Source: CAVQJU01 sp963755195 (GTDB taxonomy: Bacteria > Acidobacteriota > Vicinamibacteria > Vicinamibacterales > CAVVIG01). From it: a stretch of DNA of 64,000 bases. Numbering within the stretch: position 1 is the stretch's first letter; every line of letters starts with the position of its first letter. Under the pieces are notes generated by a model. It had not been told where the DNA came from and made no database searches. It worked only from the letters and a program-made list of their open reading frames with translations. Positions 58,101 to 64,000 of this stretch are shown in pieces. The position numbers and the translations under genes are program-made. The stretch is taken from positions 592,443 to 656,442 of the forward strand of contig CAVWIZ010000003.1 of the NCBI GenBank assembly GCA_963755195.1, in the 5' to 3' direction.

Positions 58101-60050
58101 TCACGGCGCAGCGTAGACGATCTGCATCAGATCCCAACTGGAGAAGAAGTTCGAAGTGCGTGTGCACTGGAGACGCACTCTGAGCTCACCGTTGCCGGAC
58201 GTGCCACTCACGAAATCGGCCAGCGTGCCTCCGGGAGTGAGATTCGCGACTTGAACCTCGGTCGTGCCGACGCTGCGCGAATCGAGCTGGACCCAACTGT
58301 TCGTCGTCCAGCGCCAGACGGAGATCGCCTGCGTACAACTCGCCGAGTTCTTGCCTTTGTAGGTGATTTTGAGGCTGCTCAGACTGTTCGGGACTCCGGT
58401 GAACGAAGCGTAGGCGGATGTCGTGCGCGTGCCGAAGGCCGTCGAGTTCACCTCGAAGTAGATGTTGTCATCGGCGACGAGGCTGGCGGCGCTCCCGCCG
58501 CGCGCCGTGCCGCTCTGAATGATCGTGTTCACCGGGAACGCGGTGACGCTGGTCGGGGCCGGAGTGGGCGGCGTGGTGTCGCCGGAGGCCGTCCCGCCCA
58601 TCGTGTACGAATACGCTACCTGCCCGTTGGTTCCGGCACCCGGCAGAAACGCTCGAACGTAGTCGACCGTCACGTTCGCTGGAGAAACCGTCACGCGGAG
58701 GTGCCCCGAATTGGGTAGAACCCGGATCGTGTACGGATCGGTTTCGTGGTAGAGCTGGAACGAACCGTAGCCGTAGTTCGCGTCGCTCGGCATCGGAATC
58801 AGCTGGTACACGACCCCATCACGCTTTTCATAGGCAAACTCATGGTCGTGAGCGTGGAAGAAGGCGGTGACGTGGTTTTGAACCAGCAGCTGGTGAACGG
58901 GGAGCGGCCAGCCGGGCCGGTGAGTGTCGAAGGTCCAGGTCGTCCCGTCCTCATTGCGCCCTCCCCACTCCACGTAGGGCACGGCATTGGCGCCGCCTCG
59001 TATGTAGTCGTCGGTCCCGCCCGTCCCATGATGGGCAAAGATGAACTTGTGCGCGGCCTGGCTGTTTTGAAGGGTTTGCTGAAGCCACTGATACTGATTC
59101 CACCCGAGGGTCCAGTCCCATCGGTCGCCTGACCCCACGTCGCTCGTTTCCCCTCCGCCGTTATTTCCAACAAAAGGTTTGGTGGTCGTGTACCAGTAGG
59201 GATCGATCACCACGAACAGCGCGTCGCCCCATTCCCAGGCGTAGTAATCCCCGGGAAGATGGTCGCCGGAAATCGCCGGCACCGAGTCCGTGTTGCCCGA
59301 ATAGAACGAATCCGGAACCGGGTTGAGAAAATATCGTTTACGCGCGTTCGCTCCCATGACCGGCTTGCTGGTCGCGACAGTGCCCGTGTCGTTCAGATGC
59401 CAGCCCTCTTCTTCCTCGTGGTTTCCCAGAGCGAGAAAGATCGGAGACGAATGACCGACCAGCCCGAAGTACGCGCGCGCGCTGAGATACGCGCTGTTGG
59501 CTTGCGTCTGGGTTGTGACGTTGTCCATGGCGAATGTGTCGCCAAGGTCGACGTGAAAATCAGGATGGTCATTTCCGATATTCTGCAACGTGCGTTGATA
59601 CAGGCTCGAATTGCCGAAGACGATGTTGATGTGTGAATCACCGGTGATCGTGAACGTGAACGGGGTTCCCCGCGATCGTTGCGTGTAGAAGGAGTGCTCG
59701 TCCCGCGTAATCCAGGAGGACGTGCCGACTTGCCTGTACACGAGTCGGTAGTAGTAGTGGGTATCGCTTTGGAGACCGCTCAGAACCAACACGAGCGGCG
59801 CGTTCGCCGCGGCAGAGAGGATAGCCGTCTGGTTCGGGTAAGTGGTTCCTGACTGGGTTCCATACCTGACGTAGCCTTCTATCGCGGCGCTCGCGACGAC
59901 GTTGATCGTCATCGACGTATCTGTCGGACGCCCGAGAAGCTCCGACGCTGAGAAACTGATTTGCCCTTGCAGGTGGGACGAAGACAGCATCAGTAACAGC
60001 AAACCGCCAGCGATCGAAAGCGCCCTGGATGCGTTTACGTTTACGTTCAT
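58101..60050 (-). CDS. Secreted purple-acid-phosphatase-like metallophosphoesterase
   Basis: 649 residues with a signal peptide. A fibronectin-like N-domain (VRYGTQSGTTYPNQTAILSA, VLSGLQSDTHYYYRLVYRQV) precedes the phosphoesterase: FTITGDSHINIVFGNSSLY, DFHVDLGDTFAMDN, IFLALGNHEEEEGWH, KFIFAHHGTGGTDDYIRGGA and TAFFHAHDHEFAYEKRDGVV, the five metal-site motifs. The last roughly 150 residues are beta-rich (FTGVPNSLSSLKITYKGKNS), a probable carbohydrate-binding or anchoring domain. The first codons are a repeated aacgta. Probably hydrolyses phosphate esters outside the cytoplasm. The 47-bp space to secG holds nothing clear. Confidence 0.9.
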   Translation of the reverse strand: MNVNVNASRALSIAGGLLLLMLSSSHLQGQISFSASELLGRPTDTSMTINVVASAAIEGYVRYGTQSGTTYPNQTAILSAAANAPLVLVLSGLQSDTHYYYRLVYRQVGTSSWITRDEHSFYTQRSRGTPFTFTITGDSHINIVFGNSSLYQRTLQNIGNDHPDFHVDLGDTFAMDNVTTQTQANSAYLSARAYFGLVGHSSPIFLALGNHEEEEGWHLNDTGTVATSKPVMGANARKRYFLNPVPDSFYSGNTDSVPAISGDHLPGDYYAWEWGDALFVVIDPYWYTTTKPFVGNNGGGETSDVGSGDRWDWTLGWNQYQWLQQTLQNSQAAHKFIFAHHGTGGTDDYIRGGANAVPYVEWGGRNEDGTTWTFDTHRPGWPLPVHQLLVQNHVTAFFHAHDHEFAYEKRDGVVYQLIPMPSDANYGYGSFQLYHETDPYTIRVLPNSGHLRVTVSPANVTVDYVRAFLPGAGTNGQVAYSYTMGGTASGDTTPPTPAPTSVTAFPVNTIIQSGTARGGSAASLVADDNIYFEVNSTAFGTRTTSAYASFTGVPNSLSSLKITYKGKNSASCTQAISVWRWTTNSWVQLDSRSVGTTEVQVANLTPGGTLADFVSGTSGNGELRVRLQCTRTSNFFSSWDLMQIVYAAP

Positions 60051-60168
60051 GTTTCCTCCGCCAGCCGAATTCTAAATCTGATCTTTCCGCAGAGAGACGA
60101 CCTTCTGGGCACCGAGAGTCGCGCGCTGACGATCCCCTGGTGCAAGGCGGACTTATGTCCGGCAGAAG

Positions 60169-60184
60169 GGAGACTTCTGTCTCC
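60169..60184. repeat. Perfect inverted repeat GGAGAC-TTCT-GTCTCC
   Basis: Six-base arms and a four-base loop lie between the two divergent secreted phosphoesterase genes, 79 bases before the start of the second. It is a possible operator or small hairpin. Confidence 0.45.
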
Positions 60185-60262
60185 ACGAGCCCGCTCGGAT
60201 TCTCGCGATCGCTCGTTTGTACGCTGCTCCATTCAGGGACTTGCGGCACAATGGTCCACACC

Positions 60263-63200
60263 ATGAAACTGATCGCGCGTTTCTTCGCCAGACACGTCCG
60301 GCACGGCGTGCTCGGCACACTCGGCGCCGCACTCGCCCTCGGCGGCGGTCAGTTGCGGGCGGCATCGCCGAACTACGCGCTGCAGTTCGACGGCGTCAAC
60401 GACTACGTGACCTTTGGCAAATCCGCCGGCGATCGGCCTGTCGACGTTCACGCTCGAACTCTGGTTCAGACGCGACGGCGCCGGCGTGACGACATCGACC
60501 GGAACCGGTGGCGTGACGGCGGTTCCGCTTGTCAGCAAAGGCCGCGCGCGAAGTCGATGGCAGCAACAAGGACATGAACTACTTCCTTGGGATCCAGGGA
60601 AGCAACCGCGTGCTGGTCGCCGACTTCGAGGACAAGGCGAGCGGCGCCAACCATCCCGTCATCGGGAAGACGTGCATCTGTGACGCGCTGTGGCATCACG
60701 CGGCCGCGACGTACGACGGATCGACCTGGCGGCTGTACGTTGACGGCGCGCTGGACGCGACGCTGTCGGTCGGCGCCTTCACCCCGCGCAACGACAGCAT
60801 CCAGCGCGCGGCCATCGGCAGCGCGCAGGACTCGGCGGGTACGGCGGCAGGCTTCCTCAAGGGCGCGATCGACGAGGTCCGCATCTGGAACTACGCGCGC
60901 TCGGCGACGGCGATTCAAACGAGCCGGAGCTGTCGACGAGATTTCGTCGCAGTCGGGCCTGCGTCGCGCGCTGGGGGCTCGATGAAGGCGCCGGAAGCAC
61001 GGCGGCGGATTCCTCCGGCAGCGGCATCGCACGGCAGCCTGAAGAACGGGCCGGCGTGGATTGCGGGCGCACCCTCGTTGAGCGGCGCCGTCGAATCAGG
61101 CGCCCGCTGTGAGCGCGGGTCCGGATCGATCCGTGACGCTGCCGGCAACGCGCAAGTCTTTCCGGACAGGTGACCGACGATGGCGCTTCCCACCGGTACG
61201 CTGACCAGCACCTGGAGCAAGGTCAGCGGCCCGGGCATCGTGACGTTTGGCGGTGTGAACGCCGCGTCCACCACGGCCGCCTTTTCGGCAGCCGGGCGCG
61301 TACGTACTCCGCCTGACGGCGACCGACGGCCAGTCCACGAGCAGCGACGATGTGGCGGTGCAGGTGAGCGCGGCAGTGCCCGTCAACCAGGCGCCCACCG
61401 TGAGCGCGGGTTCAGACGGATCGGTGACCCAGCCAGGTCCGTTGACGCTCAATGGAATCGTGACCGATGACGGCCTGGACCTGCCCAATGGCACGCTGAC
61501 GATCAGCTGGAGCCAAACGAGCGGCCCCGGCCTCGTCACGTTCGGCAACGCGGCCGCCGCGTCCACGACAGCCACCTTCTCGCAGCCCGGGCACCTACGT
61601 CCTGTCGCTCGGCGCCAGCGACGGCGCGCTCGCGAGCAGCGATACCGTGGCGGTGACGGTGAACGCTCAGGCAGGCAAGCAACACCGCGTCAGCCTGCCG
61701 GGCTCCGGCGCGTACGTCACGTTCGGTCAGGCGGCTCTCGGCGCATCGCAGTTCACGCTCGAAGCCTGGTTCCGCGGACTTGGCACCGGACAGACGACGA
61801 GCACCGGCACCGGCGGCGTGACCGCCGTTCCGCTCGTCGCCAAGGGCAGGAGCGAGTCCGACGCCAGCAACAAGGACATGAACTATTTCCTCGGGATCGA
61901 CGCGGGCCATCACCTTGTCGCCGATTTCGAGGAAGGTGGCGAGTGGCCAGAACCCCGGGCTGAACCATCCGGTCACCGGTTCGACCACGTTGGTCAACGA
62001 CACCTGGTATCACGCGGCGGCAACCTACGACGGCGTGACGTGGCGCCTGTATGTCAACGGCCAGCCGGACGGCCAACTCACCGTCAATCGGCCGACGCGC
62101 GCCGACAGCATTCAGCACGCCGCGGTCGGCACGGCCATGAATTCCACGGGCGCCGCGGCGGGGTCGTTCAACGGGATCATCGACGAGGTGCGGATCTGGA
62201 GCGTGGCGCGGACGTCACAGGACATCCGCGCGACACATGAACGCGGAGATGGTGTCGGCGCCGAACCTGCTCGGGCGCTGGGGTTTCAACGAAGCGACGG
62301 GAACCACCGCCGCCGATTCGTCCGGGCGCGGCGTCAACGGAACAATCGCCGGTACGAGTTGGAGCTGGGTGACCGGCGCACCTTTTTCGGCGAACATCGC
62401 GCCCTCTGCGCCGATTCTGAGCGGCCCCGGCAGACGGCGCGACGGGAGTTCCCAGGTCGCCCGCACTGAATGTGCTCGTGTCGGACGCCGACCAGGACAA
62501 GATGACGGTGACCTTCTTCGGGCGTGCGGTGCCCGCTGCCTCGCCGGATTTCACGCTCGCGGCGATCCCCGATACCCAGCACTATGTCGATTCGGCGAAC
62601 TACCCGACCTTCACCGCGCAGACGCAGTGGATCGTCGCCAACAGGAACGCGCTCAACATCGCCTTCGTCACCCACCTGGGCGATATCACGCAGAACATCG
62701 ATGCGGTGGAGCAGGAATGGAAGCGGGCGGACACGAGCATGAAGGTGCTCGACGACGCCGGCATCCCGTACGCCGTGTCGCCGGGTAATCACGACATCAG
62801 CGCGGCGGGCGTCGCCAAGTTCTACGATCAGTACTTCCCCGTGAGCCGATTCCTTCCGCAACCAAGCTACGCGGGATGGCTCGGGCAAGGAACAGGGCGA
62901 GATCGATCGACAGAACAAGGACAACTACGAGCTGTTCTCGGTGGGATCGCTCGACTTCCTCGTCGTGCACCTGGAGATGGATATCCCCGACTATTCGCTC
63001 GCGTGGGCAGACAAGATTCTGAAGCGCTATCCGAATCGCCGGGCGATCATCAGCACGCACATCTATCTCAACGTCTCGGGCGTGCGCCCGACCAGTCCGC
63101 AGTTCAGGTCCAATGGCACGTCCGCCGAGCAGGTCTGGCAGCAGCTCATCGCGCCGAACTGCAACGTGTTCCTGATCGATCAACGGCCATTACCACGGCG

Positions 63201-63592
63201 AATCCCGGCGAACCGATCTGAACAGCTGCGGCCAGCCCGTGCACCAGGTGGTGCAGGATTATCAGGACGGTCCGAACGGCGGCGACGGATGGCTGCGGTA
63301 TTTCACGTTCAAGCCGGCGGAGAACACGATCTACGCATACACGTACTCGCCCACTCGGAACGGGGGCCTCGGCCAGTTCGACACCGACGCGCAAAGCCAG
63401 TTCACGCTGAACTACTCGATGCAGGGCACGCCGTTCGCGGCGCTCGGCACGGCGCTCCAGGTGGCGTCCGGCTCGAGCGCGGCCGTCACGTGGTCCGGGT
63501 TGGCGCCGAACACGAGGTACGAGTGGTACGCGACCGTCAGCGACGGCAAGACCACGACCGTCGGCCCCACCTGGACCTTCACGACCCAGTAG
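60263..63592 (+). pseudogene. Secreted LamG-PKD-LamG-metallophosphoesterase (many frameshifts)
   Basis: Roughly 1,100 residues if repaired. Signal peptide (VLGTLGAALALGGGQLRAAS), LamG domain 1 (YALQFDGVNDYVTFG, DALWHHAAATYDGSTWRLYV, GAIDEVRIWNYARSATAIQT), two PKD-like units (STWSKVSGPGIVTFGGVNAA; VSAGSDGSVTQPGPLTLNGI), LamG domain 2 (SGAYVTFGQAALGASQFTLE, TWYHAAATYDGVTWRLYVNG), an Ig-like spacer, a metallophosphoesterase (IPDTQHYVDSANYPTFTAQT, FVTHLGDITQNIDAVEQEWK, VSPGNHDISAAG, IISTHIYLNVSG) and a final fibronectin-like unit ending GPTWTFTTQ. At least ten indels break it. An earlier in-frame ATG at 60251 is possible. Cell-surface glycan binding with phosphoesterase activity is inferred. Confidence 0.75.
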
Positions 63593-63659
63593 ACGCAGAC
63601 GTGCTCGGCCCTTCTGCTCCCTAATCGCCTCGACGCACTGCTGCGCCCCAGGGCTAGTA

Positions 63660-64000
63660 GCCCGTACACGATGGGTGACGACCAGTCACGACGATCAACG
63701 CAGAGCTCGCAGAGGCCGCAGAGACGACGCCCGACGCGGCGCCGCGAAGCGGCGGAAAGCGGAGCGATCGGGCGCGGACGAACGACAGGTCACGGCTTTG
63801 TCGTCGTTCGTCCGAGCCCGATCGCTCCGCTTTCTCGGCCTACGTTGCAGGCCGTCCCGCGTCGGGCCGATCGTTCACAGGCTTCTGAATAAGTCAGTTC
63901 GCGTGCTCGGCGTGCTCTGCGTGCTCTGCGTGCTCTGCGTGCTCTGCGTTTCCCGTCTCTTCGTCGTCAGTGGTACCGATTCAGCCAAGACAGCCACTAA
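63660..64000 (+). repeat. RE2 intergenic hairpin element, copy 2
   Basis: Fills the 408-bp end of the window. From cagtcacgacgatcaacgca onwards it matches copy 1 for about 220 bp. It ends gtaccgattcagccaagaca, which is the reverse complement of the left end of copy 1 (tgtcttggctgaaccggtac). So the element ends are inverted repeats and this copy shows the right end that copy 1 lacks. It may continue past the window. Confidence 0.8.
63756..63833. repeat. 31-bp-arm hairpin in RE2 copy 2
   Basis: Arms 63756-63786 and 63803-63833 pair with one mismatch, starting aaagcggagcgatcggg. The loop equals that of copy 1. Confidence 0.9.

Overview
The window is a GC-rich bacterial chromosome segment. It has no rRNA, phage or insertion-sequence genes. 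Several traits point to Acidobacteriota, probably the Vicinamibacteria side; this is an inference, because no marker gene was searched. The traits are secreted 'PDLSGVW' and DUF6152-type proteins, a carboxypeptidase-regulatory-domain TonB receptor, a trio of near-identical Crp/Fnr regulators, DUF4154/YfiR next to a TonB receptor, and a full LPS (Kdo/heptose) gene set indicating a diderm cell.

Layout. 0.07-4.6 kb: nucleotide-sugar genes (UDP-sugar dehydrogenase, gmd), a methyltransferase that has lost its SAM-binding core, and an L-2-hydroxyglutarate oxidase-like enzyme. 4.6-5.7 kb: a VapBC toxin-antitoxin pair bracketed by inverted copies of a repeat (RE1). 6.3-15.4 kb: a long minus-strand run (rfbD-like, DAACS symporter, DegT aminotransferase, smpB, pdxA, ricT, holB, thrA). 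15.4-19.8 kb: a repeat (RE2), then a stress-type cluster of small proteins (AI-2E permease, two-copy YtxH, DksA-like, Crp, lmo0937-like). 19.8-25.8 kb: an IPTL-CTERM ice-binding-like surface protein, speH, two tandem exosortases, a YfhO-like membrane protein and a methyltransferase. 26.3-31.8 kb: YfiR, a TonB receptor, DUF3185 and a receiver-GGDEF-EAL protein. 32.2-33.9 kb: two divergent Crp paralogues. 34.5-40.6 kb: a sugar-utilisation locus (MFS, sugar isomerases, truncated TonB receptor, LacI, Gfo/Idh). 41.5-43.2 kb: a secreted protein, a bactofilin and two tRNAs. 43.2-54.4 kb: LPS inner core and lipid A completion (waaC, rfaE2, rfaE1, gmhB, waaF, lpxL, lpxK, waaA), with divergent nadE and two secreted proteins inserted. 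54.5-58.1 kb: gap-pgk-tpiA-secG. 58.1-63.6 kb: two secreted metallophosphoesterases. The end of the window is a second RE2 copy.

Two things stand out. First, an 18-bp palindrome, consensus CTGTYC-N6-GRACAG, recurs upstream of YtxH, Crp, lmo0937-like, DUF3185, GGDEF-EAL and the surface-protein/speH pair, which suggests an undescribed regulon. Second, several families of intergenic hairpin repeats (RE1, RE2, RE3 and short-word repeats) recur. They bracket the toxin-antitoxin module and in places supply the last codons and stop of neighbouring genes.

Many genes in some stretches (21.9-25.7, 29.9-31.5, 38.3-39.3, 60.4-63.2 kb) are broken by single-base indels while other stretches are clean. This looks like unpolished long-read consensus, so broken genes are described as the protein they would encode once repaired.
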